Source: JAENVU01 sp046598395 (lineage in GTDB: Bacteria > Actinomycetota > Acidimicrobiia > IMCC26256 > JAENVU01). Taken from it: 19,363 nucleotides of DNA. A program made the translations under genes and the position numbers. Location of the stretch: contig JBKJIQ010000049.1 in NCBI GenBank assembly GCA_046598395.1, positions 1 through 19,363 of the forward strand. The letters are read 5' to 3'. This document shows positions 1-7,521 of the stretch, piece by piece; position 1 is the first letter of the stretch, and every line of letters starts with the position of its first letter. Below the pieces are notes generated by a model that had not been told where the DNA came from, did not search any database, and saw only the letters and a program-made list of their open reading frames with translations.

Positions 1-2592
1 GGCAAGTGTGTGATCGCGGTGATCGATTTCTTCAATCTTTCGGTGGTGGCATCGGCGCCGATCAGCTTCGATACGACGATTCCCCGACCGCACCCCTCGA
101 TCGCGGTCACGCCGTCCACCGGGCTGCGGGCCGGCCAGACGATCTCCGTGCACGGCATGGGCTTCGCCGCCGGTGGACTCGTGAGCGTGGGCGAATGCCC
201 GGTCGGTTCCCAGTTCTGCGACGCGTTGTTCAGCGGGAACGAAACTTCGGTGGCCGCCAATGGCACGTTCACCACGTCGTTCAACGTCTCATTGCGCATC
301 CAAGACGACAACGCCAATCTCACACATTGTCTTGCGATCGCGTGTGAGATCCAGGCCGCCGACCTCGGAAACGCCGACTACCTTGCGGCGGCGCCGATCG
401 CCTTTGATCCGAGTCAACCGTTGCCGCCCGCGCCGGCGATCACCGTCACCCCCCACGCCGGGCTGCATCACAACCAAGCGGTCGTGGTGGCGGGGACGGG
501 GTTCGATCCCAACGCCGGGGTTCAGATCAGCCAGTGCCCACCGAATGCGTCGGGGTTCTGTGGCGACACGATCGGCAATACCACTGCGGGCACGGATGGC
601 ACCTTCTCGATCTCGGTCAACGTGAGTCGGTTGGTGTCGAACTTCGACTTCTCGGGCGGTACTCCGGGGCCGAGCGTCCTGGACTGCGCGAGCAAGGCGT
701 GTACGATCAATGCCGACGAGTTCTCGGATTCCGGCTTCGACCTCACCGCCGGAGCGCCGATCGCTTTCGACGCTTCGATCCCCGCTCCCGCGTTACCGGT
801 GGTCACGGTCGTTCCGAAAGACAACCTCGCCTACCGTGCCAACGTGACCGTGCACGGCACGGGCTATGCCCCCGGAGAGCAGGTCTTCGGCGAGTTCTGT
901 GCGGAAAGCGCAAACTTTGGTTCGTGCTCGTTCAGCGGATTCGGTGCCGCCGGGCCACCGACGGCCGACGCCTCCGGCGCGGTGACGTTCAATGTTCCGG
1001 TGCGCCGTATCAACTCGGGGATCCCCGAAGAGGGTGTGGGGCCGATCGATTGCGTCGACCCCGAGGTGGAGTGCTCCGTCACGGTCATCGGCGAGCACTC
1101 CTACGAACAGGCCAAAGTGGCGCTCACCTTCGACCCGAGCGCGCCGATTCCACCGCCGCCCACCGCGACGGCCACTCCGAATACCAACCTCGGCTACCGC
1201 CAGTCGGTGGCGATCACCGGTTCGGGATTCCTTCCCGGGCCAGTTGCGATTGCGGAGTGCGGTGGCGATGAAAGCGGGGGCCTGGCCGGCCTGCTGGGCG
1301 GGTGTAGTGGATATACCGAACTCACCGCCGACGCCGGTGGTCATCTGTCCGGGAGTTTCGGCGCGCGGCGGGTGATTGGTTCCGCGTACGCGCCACCGGT
1401 GGATTGCGGGAGTCCGACCGCGTCGTGTTTCCTGCGGGTCGGTGGGTTCGAGCCCAACGAGTTCGTGGATGTTCCGGTGAGTTTTGATCCGAACTCCGTT
1501 GCGCCGCCACCGCCCACCGTGCGGGTGACGCCCCACTCGCATCTTCATGACGGCGATGTGGTTGAGGTGGAGGGAGCACGGTTCACACCGAACGCGCTGG
1601 TCGCGTTTGCGCAATGCGAGGCTGGGGACCTGTTGCGCGCCGCGTGTGACCCGTCCAGTTTCGGGAACGCCACGACCGATGCCCACGGGAGATTTACCGC
1701 CACGGTCACGACCCACTCCTCGTTCGACCCGTTCCGTGAGTCGGCATCTGGATCAGGAGCAGGGTTGGTCAGTGGCAAGCGCGGCGGATCCGCGGTCGCG
1801 TCCGCCGCCGGTCCGTTCGGCGGGCCGATCGATTGTTCGGCCGCGCCAGGAGCCTGCGTGGTCGACGTCGTCAACCCTTCGGATCTCCTCGAGCAAGGAT
1901 TTGCCCCGTTGGCGTTCGACGTGCCGGAGCTCGACGTTCACGGGGTGACCGTGCACGAGGGGACGGGAGGCGTGACCCCGGCCCCGGTGGCAGTTGAACT
2001 CTCCGAGCCGTCGAACCAGGCGGTGGTGGTGCACTGGAAGACCGTGGACGGGACCGCGGTAGGTGCTCAGGACTTCACCGCGGCGGAGGGTGACGTCACC
2101 ATCGCGGCGGGTGCGACCACCGCCACGATTCCGGCCGTTGTGATCGGCGACGCGGTCGACGAAACGACCGAGCGGTTCCTGGTTGAGATCACGAGTGCCC
2201 CCGGCGCGGTGATTGAGGACCACACCGCGACCGTGAAGATCAAAGACGACGACCGCGAGCCCGATGTCTCCATCGGTGACGCGACGGCCGTTGAAGGCGA
2301 CTCCGGTACGGCCACGGTTGAGGTGCCGGTGACGCTGAGCGGTCCGAGTGGTCGGTCAGTGAGCGTGGAGTATCGGACGCATCACCGATCCGCTCGGTCG
2401 GGCACCGACTTCGTGCGTACCCGCGGTGAGGTCGTGATCGCGCCGGGAGCAACCCACGGTGTGATTCGTCTCGCGATCGTGGGCGATCGGGTTCACGAAC
2501 CCACCGAGACGTTCCGGGTGGAGATCGACGATGCCCACCACGCCCACATCAACCATCACAACGCCAGGGTGACCATCACCGACAACGACTGA
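1..2592 (+). CDS. Partial modular secreted/surface protein: neocarzinostatin-like repeats plus two Calx-beta domains
   Basis: The frame is open to the left edge, and the first 24 codons match the end of a repeat (GKCVIAV...APISFD). The true start and any signal peptide are therefore outside the window. Five complete repeats of about 110-140 residues follow (about nt 82-417, 418-777, 778-1140, 1141-1497, 1498-1926). Each has a Pro-rich lead-in, an xVTPxxxL...V.G.GF strand pair, paired cysteines (such as ECPVGSQFC and, later, HCLAIAC) and an ending like APIAFDP. This is the neocarzinostatin-type Ig-like fold with its two disulfides. The fifth repeat carries a Gly/Ser/Ala-rich insertion. Two Calx-beta domains end the protein (about 1927-2253 and 2260-2589), each closing with the acidic KDDD or TDND motif. 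No C-terminal anchor is seen. A role in adhesion or at the cell surface is inferred; chromophore binding is not supported. Confidence 0.85.
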   Translation, partial: GKCVIAVIDFFNLSVVASAPISFDTTIPRPHPSIAVTPSTGLRAGQTISVHGMGFAAGGLVSVGECPVGSQFCDALFSGNETSVAANGTFTTSFNVSLRIQDDNANLTHCLAIACEIQAADLGNADYLAAAPIAFDPSQPLPPAPAITVTPHAGLHHNQAVVVAGTGFDPNAGVQISQCPPNASGFCGDTIGNTTAGTDGTFSISVNVSRLVSNFDFSGGTPGPSVLDCASKACTINADEFSDSGFDLTAGAPIAFDASIPAPALPVVTVVPKDNLAYRANVTVHGTGYAPGEQVFGEFCAESANFGSCSFSGFGAAGPPTADASGAVTFNVPVRRINSGIPEEGVGPIDCVDPEVECSVTVIGEHSYEQAKVALTFDPSAPIPPPPTATATPNTNLGYRQSVAITGSGFLPGPVAIAECGGDESGGLAGLLGGCSGYTELTADAGGHLSGSFGARRVIGSAYAPPVDCGSPTASCFLRVGGFEPNEFVDVPVSFDPNSVAPPPPTVRVTPHSHLHDGDVVEVEGARFTPNALVAFAQCEAGDLLRAACDPSSFGNATTDAHGRFTATVTTHSSFDPFRESASGSGAGLVSGKRGGSAVASAAGPFGGPIDCSAAPGACVVDVVNPSDLLEQGFAPLAFDVPELDVHGVTVHEGTGGVTPAPVAVELSEPSNQAVVVHWKTVDGTAVGAQDFTAAEGDVTIAAGATTATIPAVVIGDAVDETTERFLVEITSAPGAVIEDHTATVKIKDDDREPDVSIGDATAVEGDSGTATVEVPVTLSGPSGRSVSVEYRTHHRSARSGTDFVRTRGEVVIAPGATHGVIRLAIVGDRVHEPTETFRVEIDDAHHAHINHHNARVTITDND

Positions 2593-3573
2593 CTACCGGG
2601 GGAGCAGTCCGGTGGCGGCGCGGACGCGGTCCATGGTGACGGTCGCGATTTCTTGGGCGCGCTCGGCTCCGATCGCGAGCAAGCGGGCGAGTTCGGCCGG
2701 ATTCGCCGCGAGTTCCTCGTAGCGCTCACGGGTCGGGCGCAGATACTCGACCAATGCATCGGCCGTTGCCACCTTCAACGTGCCGTACCCCGCAGTGCCG
2801 TATTCGGCTTCGAGGTCGGGAACGCTGCGCTCGGTCGCGGCGGACAGCAGCGTGAGCAGGTTCGACACTCCCGGCTTCGTCTCCGGATCGAAGCGCACTT
2901 CGGCTTCCGAGTCCGTGACCGCGGATTTCACCTTCTTGGTGATGACCTTGGGGTCGTCGAGCACGAGGATCGTCCCTTGGGGGGAATCCACCGACTTGCT
3001 CATCTTGGCGGTCGGGTTCTGAAGGTCCTTGATACGGGCACCGTGCGGCGCAACCGCGGCCTGGGGCACCACGAGGGTGTCGCCGAAGCGATGGTTGAAC
3101 CGGTTGGCGATGTCGCGGGTGAGCTCCACGTGTTGAATCTGGTCGTCACCCACGGGCACGGACACGGTGTCGTACAACAGGATGTCGGCGGCCATCAGCA
3201 CCGGGTAGTCCAGGATTCCCGCACTCACCGATTCCTGGCCGTCGCCCTTCTCTTTGAACTGGGTCATGCGCCGCAACTCGCCGACCGTGGCCACACAGTT
3301 GAGGATCCAGGTGAGTTCGGTCACCACGGGCACGTGACTCTGCACAAACAGGACACAGCGAGCGGGGTCGAGTCCGGCGGCGAGCAAGAGCGCCGCCATC
3401 CGGTTCGTGGCCGCGGTGAACTCGGAAGGGTCATAGGGGACCGTGATCGCGTGAAGGTCCGCCACGAAGAAGATGCCGTCGTGTTGATCATCCACCCATC
3501 GGCGCACGGCCCCCACGTAGTTGCCGAGATGCATCTCCCCGGACGGCTTGATTCCCGAAAACTGACGTGTCAT
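2593..3573 (-). CDS. trpS: Tryptophanyl-tRNA synthetase
   Basis: This is a class I aminoacyl-tRNA synthetase that charges tRNA-Trp in the cytoplasm. Counting from the ATG at 3573, the protein has 326 residues, the usual bacterial TrpS length. The N-terminal FSGIKPSGEMHLGNY (5-19) carries the HIGH-type motif. The Rossmann-fold segment YPVLMAADILLY (123-134) and the KMSKS loop (190-194) are intact. A GTG lies directly upstream at 3576. I chose the ATG because a TAGTTT -10 box sits 7 nt before it, so transcription would begin at or next to that codon. No Shine-Dalgarno sequence is visible. The stop codon touches the stop of the convergent upstream gene with no spacer. There is no room for a T-box or a tryptophan leader peptide. 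Confidence 0.97.
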   Translation of the reverse strand: MTRQFSGIKPSGEMHLGNYVGAVRRWVDDQHDGIFFVADLHAITVPYDPSEFTAATNRMAALLLAAGLDPARCVLFVQSHVPVVTELTWILNCVATVGELRRMTQFKEKGDGQESVSAGILDYPVLMAADILLYDTVSVPVGDDQIQHVELTRDIANRFNHRFGDTLVVPQAAVAPHGARIKDLQNPTAKMSKSVDSPQGTILVLDDPKVITKKVKSAVTDSEAEVRFDPETKPGVSNLLTLLSAATERSVPDLEAEYGTAGYGTLKVATADALVEYLRPTRERYEELAANPAELARLLAIGAERAQEIATVTMDRVRAATGLLPR

Positions 3574-3580
3574 CACCCCG

Positions 3581-3586
3581 AAACTA
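3581..3586 (-). promoter_or_regulatory. Putative leaderless -10 box of trpS (TAGTTT)
   Basis: TAGTTT on the minus strand ends 7 nt before the trpS ATG. This matches the actinobacterial TAnnnT -10 element placed so that transcription starts at the first codon. No convincing -35 box is visible. Confidence 0.5.
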
Positions 3587-3636
3587 GTGGCGGAAATGAA
3601 TGTCCGACGGTCCCAAAACGCGCGCTACGCGCTGAC

Positions 3637-3642
3637 TAGCCT
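3637..3642 (+). promoter_or_regulatory. Putative leaderless -10 box of scpA (TAGCCT)
   Basis: TAGCCT lies 9 nt upstream of the scpA ATG, and no Shine-Dalgarno sequence lies between them. The same hexamer recurs before aroH, ispH and the HMG-CoA-lyase gene. It would be the first promoter of the long scpA-plsC cluster. Confidence 0.5.
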
Positions 3643-3651
3643 GACCGCCAG

Positions 3652-4473
3652 ATGTCATACGAAGTGCGCACCGACGTATATCAGGGGCCATTTGAGCTCC
3701 TCCTCCACCTCATCCTCAAGGAAGAGGTGGACATCTGGGATGTCTCGATTGCCTCGGTGATCGACGCGTTCATCGTGGAGATCGAGGGCCTCGATCAGAA
3801 GCTGGATCTGGGCGCCGCCACCGAGTTCCTCCTGATCGCGTCCACCCTGATCGAGTTGAAAGTCCGTCGCCTGCTGCCGGGCGCGGAAATGATCGAGCTC
3901 GACGAAGAGCTCCTGCGGTTCGAAGAACGCGACCTCTTGCTCGCCCGGCTCCTCGAATGCAAGACGTTCAAGGACGCGGCGCGAGTCATGGAACGCATGC
4001 TGCGCAACGGCGCGCGCGTCGTGTCGCGTACTGCGGGTCCCGAAGAACCGTTCCGTTCGATCGCGCCGGACCCGCTCGAACGCGTGACGCCTGCGGCATT
4101 GCTTGCCGCGGCGATCCGCGGCCTCACGCCCCCGCCGCCCCCGCCCGAAATCGACCTGTACCACGTTGCACCCATTCGGATCAGCGTCCACGAAGCCGCG
4201 CAGGCGTTGTTGCTCTCACTCACCGACCTGCGGCCCGTCAGCTTCCGAGCACTCGTCGCCGGGATCGATGACCGCATCGAAGTCATTGTGCGGTTCCTCG
4301 CGGTGCTCGAGTTGTACAAGCAGGGTGTGGTGGAGGTTGATCAAGTCGAGACGTTCGGCGATCTCAGCATCCGTCGGCTCTCCATTGACGATTCCGTGCT
4401 CGACCTCGTGGCGCTCGAGGACTGGGAAGACGCCAACGCCGGCTCGGTGCTCGACGCGGTTCCCGCGGTTTAG
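3652..4473 (+). CDS. scpA: Segregation and condensation protein A (kleisin)
   Basis: ScpA is the kleisin subunit of the SMC-ScpAB condensin-like complex, which organises and segregates the chromosome. The 273-residue protein begins with the family N-terminal signature YQGPFELLLHLILKEEVDIW (about 10-29). This is followed by LDLGAATEFLLIASTLIELK and RRLLPG, the helical region that contacts the SMC neck. The C-terminal 70 residues (VSFRALVAGIDDRIEVIVRF..LELYKQGVVEV) form the winged helix that binds the SMC head. A Pro-rich stretch (TPPPPPPEID, about 159-168) is the flexible linker. The ATG at 3652 is favoured by the TAGCCT box 9 nt upstream. scpB follows after 12 nt, the usual pairing. Confidence 0.96.
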   Translation: MSYEVRTDVYQGPFELLLHLILKEEVDIWDVSIASVIDAFIVEIEGLDQKLDLGAATEFLLIASTLIELKVRRLLPGAEMIELDEELLRFEERDLLLARLLECKTFKDAARVMERMLRNGARVVSRTAGPEEPFRSIAPDPLERVTPAALLAAAIRGLTPPPPPPEIDLYHVAPIRISVHEAAQALLLSLTDLRPVSFRALVAGIDDRIEVIVRFLAVLELYKQGVVEVDQVETFGDLSIRRLSIDDSVLDLVALEDWEDANAGSVLDAVPAV

Positions 4474-4485
4474 CGGCTCCTCAAC

Positions 4486-5235
4486 ATGGATGAGCGGGTG
4501 ATGACCGAAACCAAGCGGGCGATCGAAGCGGTGCTCATGGCCGCGATCGAGCCCATTGATCCCCAAGTGCTCGCGCAACTCACCGAGACGCCCATCACCG
4601 AGATCGAAGCCCTCTGCGTGGAACTTGCCGAGGAGTACGAACGTGAGGGCCGCGGTTTCGCGCTGGTCCGGATCGCGGGCGGGTACCGATACCAGACCCA
4701 CCCGGACATGACCCCGTATATCGAACGCTTCGTACTCGAAGGCCAGACGGCTCGGCTCTCGGCGCCTGCGTTGGAGACGCTCGCGATCATCGCCTACAAG
4801 CAGCCGGTCTCGCGCGCACAGCTCTCGGCCATCCGCGGGGTGAACGTGGAGTCCACCATCGCCACGCTCATGCAGCGGGGCTACGTGATGGAACTCGGTC
4901 ATGACCCCGGTCCCGGCCAGGCACTGCTCTACGGCACCACGATCCGATTCTTGGAACAGATGGGCGTGGATTCGCTTCAGGATCTTCCATCGCTCGCCGA
5001 GTTCGTGCCCGAGCCGTCGGTGGTCGAGGCGCTCGAACGGGGTCTGCATCTACGGATCGAAGACCCGAGTGCCAACGCGACCGCCGAGGCCGACGCCGTC
5101 GGCGAAGTGCCCGTCGCTGATGCCGCTCGCGGTGAGCACGATGCCATCGATCAAGAAGTCGTCGATCAAGAAGTCCGGGATCTCGACGTCACCGACGACG
5201 AAATCGCCACGGTGCTCGAGTCGACGGGCGAGTGA
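4486..5235 (+). CDS. scpB: Segregation and condensation protein B
   Basis: ScpB dimerises through winged-helix domains and binds ScpA in the SMC complex. Family signatures include AIEAVLMAAIEPIDPQVLA near the N-terminus, ALVRIAGGYRYQTHPDM, and the strong motif LSAPALETLAIIAYKQPVSR, followed by IRGVNVESTIATLMQRGYV. At 249 residues it is longer than a typical ScpB (about 190-200). The extra length is an acidic, low-complexity tail after about residue 190 (for example EVVDQEVRDLDVTDDE). Two starts are possible: the ATG at 4486 (12 nt after scpA, used here) and the ATG at 4501. The stop overlaps the GTG start of rluB by four bases (GTGA), which implies translational coupling. Confidence 0.95.
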   Translation: MDERVMTETKRAIEAVLMAAIEPIDPQVLAQLTETPITEIEALCVELAEEYEREGRGFALVRIAGGYRYQTHPDMTPYIERFVLEGQTARLSAPALETLAIIAYKQPVSRAQLSAIRGVNVESTIATLMQRGYVMELGHDPGPGQALLYGTTIRFLEQMGVDSLQDLPSLAEFVPEPSVVEALERGLHLRIEDPSANATAEADAVGEVPVADAARGEHDAIDQEVVDQEVRDLDVTDDEIATVLESTGE

Positions 5236-6059
5236 CCGACGACCACGAAGGCGTCCGGCTGCAAAAAGTGCTGGCCCACGCGGGCATGGGCTCCCGGCGA
5301 ACCTGTGAAGACCTGATCGCGGCGGGACGCGTGACCGTCGACGGCGAGGTCGCAATCTTGGGCCGACGGGTCGACGCCGAAACTGCAGCAATCGATGTGG
5401 ACGGTGTGCGGGTCCCCACCCAAGCCGGACTCGTCTATTACCTGTTGAACAAACCGGTGAGTGTGGTTTCCACCGCCAACGATCCTCAGGGTCGTCCGAC
5501 CGTGGTGGATCTGGTGCCGGCCGAGCCGCGCGTGTATCCCGTGGGTCGACTCGACTGGGACACCGAAGGCCTCCTGGTGCTCACCAACGACGGCACGCTT
5601 ACGCATCGACTCACCCATCCCAGTTTCGGGGTGGAGAAGGAGTATCTCGCCGAGGTCGACGGCGTACCGACCCGCGCCACCTTGCGCGCGTTGCGCGAGG
5701 GCGTCGAACTCGACGATGGCCTCACCGCACCCGCACAGGTGCAGCTCCATCAGACGCGCGACGACACTGCCGCAGTGACGGTGGTGATTCATGAAGGCCG
5801 CAATCGCCAGGTGCGGCGCATGTGCGAGGCGCTCGGTCACCCGGTGCGACGCCTCATTCGCACCCGTATCGCCACGCTCGCCGATCGGAATCTCAAGCCG
5901 GGGGAGTGGCGCACGCTGGAACCGAGTGAAGTGCGGAGCCTCTACGCCGCGGCGGGCGATGTTCCGGACGCAATCGCTGGTGGACCGGCCGAAGGCGACA
6001 CGCCTGATGCGAACGGACTCGATGCGAACGGGCCGGGTGCCGGCGAAGGCACCGGGTAG
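5232..6059 (+). CDS. rluB: 23S rRNA pseudouridine synthase, RluB/RsuA family
   Basis: This enzyme converts a specific uridine in ribosomal RNA to pseudouridine. An N-terminal S4 RNA-binding domain (VRLQKVLAHAGMGSRRTCED, about 8-27) precedes the catalytic domain. The motif GRLDWDTEGLLVLTNDG (105-121) holds the catalytic aspartate, D108. Later blocks EGRNRQVRRMCEALGHPV and LIRTRIATL are typical of the RsuA/RluB/RluE/RluF group. The scpAB neighbourhood favours RluB, but the exact uridine is inferred. The final 35-40 residues are a Gly/Asp/Ala-rich tail with a repeated DANG unit that the fold does not need. The start is GTG, overlapping the scpB stop. The TAG stop forms the first half of a putative promoter hexamer for aroH. 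Confidence 0.93.
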   Translation: MTDDHEGVRLQKVLAHAGMGSRRTCEDLIAAGRVTVDGEVAILGRRVDAETAAIDVDGVRVPTQAGLVYYLLNKPVSVVSTANDPQGRPTVVDLVPAEPRVYPVGRLDWDTEGLLVLTNDGTLTHRLTHPSFGVEKEYLAEVDGVPTRATLRALREGVELDDGLTAPAQVQLHQTRDDTAAVTVVIHEGRNRQVRRMCEALGHPVRRLIRTRIATLADRNLKPGEWRTLEPSEVRSLYAAAGDVPDAIAGGPAEGDTPDANGLDANGPGAGEGTG

Positions 6060-6062
6060 CCT
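6057..6062 (+). promoter_or_regulatory. Putative leaderless -10 box of aroH (TAGCCT)
   Basis: TAGCCT lies 8 nt before the GTG of aroH. Its first three bases are the stop codon of rluB. It would be an internal promoter that lets the aromatic genes be transcribed apart from scpAB. Confidence 0.45.
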
Positions 6063-6070
6063 CGTCCGCC

Positions 6071-6433
6071 GTGAAGCTGCGAGGACTCCGAGGTGCCACA
6101 ACGTGCGATGTGGACACGGTCGATGAGATCAGCACGAAGACGAAGTCGTTGGTCGCCGAGATGTTGGACCGCAACGATGTGGATCACGACGAACTGGTCA
6201 GCATCATCTTCACCGCCACCGACGATCTCCACGCGCAGTTCCCCGCCACCGCGGCACGCGCGCTCGGCCTCGGCGATGTTCCGTTGCTCTGTGCCCGCGA
6301 ACTCGACATCGTCGGCGGAAAGCCGCGCACGATTCGCGTCCTGATGCACCTCTACACCGAACTCAGCCGTAGCGACCTCCATCACGTGTACCTCGAAGGC
6401 GCCACGACCCTGCGCGACGATCTGCCGGAGTAA
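6071..6433 (+). CDS. aroH: Chorismate mutase, AroH type (monofunctional)
   Basis: This enzyme rearranges chorismate to prephenate, the committed step to phenylalanine and tyrosine. The 120-residue protein belongs to the trimeric Bacillus subtilis AroH fold rather than the helical AroQ fold. The N-terminus is KLRGLRGATT, the middle is TATDDLHAQFPATAAR, and the C-terminal part contains HVYLEGATTLRDDL. All the known active-site residues have counterparts: R7, C74, E77, R89 and Y107 (B. subtilis R7, C75, E78, R90, Y108). The start is GTG with no clear Shine-Dalgarno sequence; the TAGCCT box 8 nt upstream suggests a leaderless start. tyrA begins 2 nt after the stop, so product and consuming enzyme are co-expressed. 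Confidence 0.96.
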   Translation: MKLRGLRGATTCDVDTVDEISTKTKSLVAEMLDRNDVDHDELVSIIFTATDDLHAQFPATAARALGLGDVPLLCARELDIVGGKPRTIRVLMHLYTELSRSDLHHVYLEGATTLRDDLPE

Positions 6434-6435
6434 CG

Positions 6436-7521
6436 ATGAATGTCGCCGTGCTGGGTACCGGCCTCATCGGAGGTTCGATCGGCCTCGCCCTCACCAAAGC
6501 CGGCCTGACGGTCACGGGATTCGACGCAGACCGTTCCGTTGCCGGGCGAGCCATGGCGCTCGGCGCACTGGGTTCCGTGGCCGAGTCGGTCGCGGAGGCG
6601 GTCGCGGGAGCCGACGTGGTGATTGTGGCCGTACCGGTCGGCAAGATCGCGGCATTGGTGATAGCCGCCTTGGACGCGGGCGCACCGGCGGTGACCGACG
6701 TCGGTTCGGTGAAGGCCGCGGTGATCGAAGCGGTACGCGCGGCGCGTCCGGACCTTGCGGTGCGTTTTGTGGGTGGACACCCCATGGCCGGATCAGAGCA
6801 AGACGGACTCGATGGCGCGGACGCCGATCTGTTTGCGGGTGCCACCTGGGTCCTGACGCCAACGGCCGAGACCGACGCGGCTGCTCATATCGCGGTACGG
6901 GGCGTGATCGGCCGTCTTGGTGCCGAGGTGATGGAACTCCCGGCGAACCAGCACGACGCACTGGTGGCGGTGGTGAGTCACGTTCCCCAGCTTGCCGCGA
7001 CCACGCTCATGAATGTGGCGGCGACCCGAGGTGAGGAACATGCGCTGCTGATGCGGCTCGCGGCGGGAGGCTTCCGCGACATGACGCGGATCGCGGCGGG
7101 CCACCCGGGAATCTGGCCCGATATCTGTGTCGCGAACCGCGACGCGATTCTCGATGCACTCGATGCCTACCGCGCGTCGCTGGATTCGGTGCGTGCGTTG
7201 GTGGCCGCGGGTGATGGCGACGGTTTACTCGATGCATTGGAGCGCGGTCGGCGTGCTCGGCGCAATCTGCCATCGGGCGCTCGCGTGCGTGGCCCGCTCA
7301 CCGAGTTTCGCGTGCCGGTATCCGACCGCCCCGGAGTTCTGGGCGATGTCACGGCTACGGCGATGCGCCACAGTGTGAACATCGTCGACATCGAGATTGC
7401 CCACTCGATCGAAGGCGACGGTGGTGTGCTCGTGCTCGTGGTTCCCACCGCCGGTGCCGACGAGTTCGATGCCGCGTTGGTCGAGTCCGGTTACCACGTG
7501 AGCCGGAGTGACCTGATGTGA
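6436..7521 (+). CDS. tyrA: Prephenate dehydrogenase with C-terminal ACT domain
   Basis: TyrA oxidatively decarboxylates prephenate (or arogenate) with NAD(P) on the route to tyrosine. The 361-residue protein starts with the dinucleotide-binding motif GTGLIGGS (7-14). TDVGSVKAAV, GGHPMAGSE (H115) and SHVPQ (H182) are the standard catalytic and substrate blocks. From about residue 287, LTEFRVPVSDRPGVLGDVTA begins an ACT domain, the usual site for feedback control by tyrosine. GGAG at the very end of aroH, 6 nt before the ATG, is a good ribosome-binding site. The stop overlaps the GTG of the short ORF at 7518. One TTA leucine codon is present (near 7225). Whether prephenate or arogenate is preferred cannot be told by eye. 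Confidence 0.96.
   Translation: MNVAVLGTGLIGGSIGLALTKAGLTVTGFDADRSVAGRAMALGALGSVAESVAEAVAGADVVIVAVPVGKIAALVIAALDAGAPAVTDVGSVKAAVIEAVRAARPDLAVRFVGGHPMAGSEQDGLDGADADLFAGATWVLTPTAETDAAAHIAVRGVIGRLGAEVMELPANQHDALVAVVSHVPQLAATTLMNVAATRGEEHALLMRLAAGGFRDMTRIAAGHPGIWPDICVANRDAILDALDAYRASLDSVRALVAAGDGDGLLDALERGRRARRNLPSGARVRGPLTEFRVPVSDRPGVLGDVTATAMRHSVNIVDIEIAHSIEGDGGVLVLVVPTAGADEFDAALVESGYHVSRSDLM

Noticed and set aside
2653..3639. A 328-codon plus-strand frame opposite trpS
   Set aside because: It mirrors trpS codons, is rich in Gly/His/Arg/Val and has no family match. trpS has all its signature motifs on the other strand.
3574..3651. A T-box or tryptophan leader controlling trpS
   Set aside because: The -10 box is 7 nt from the start codon, which leaves no leader RNA to hold such a structure.
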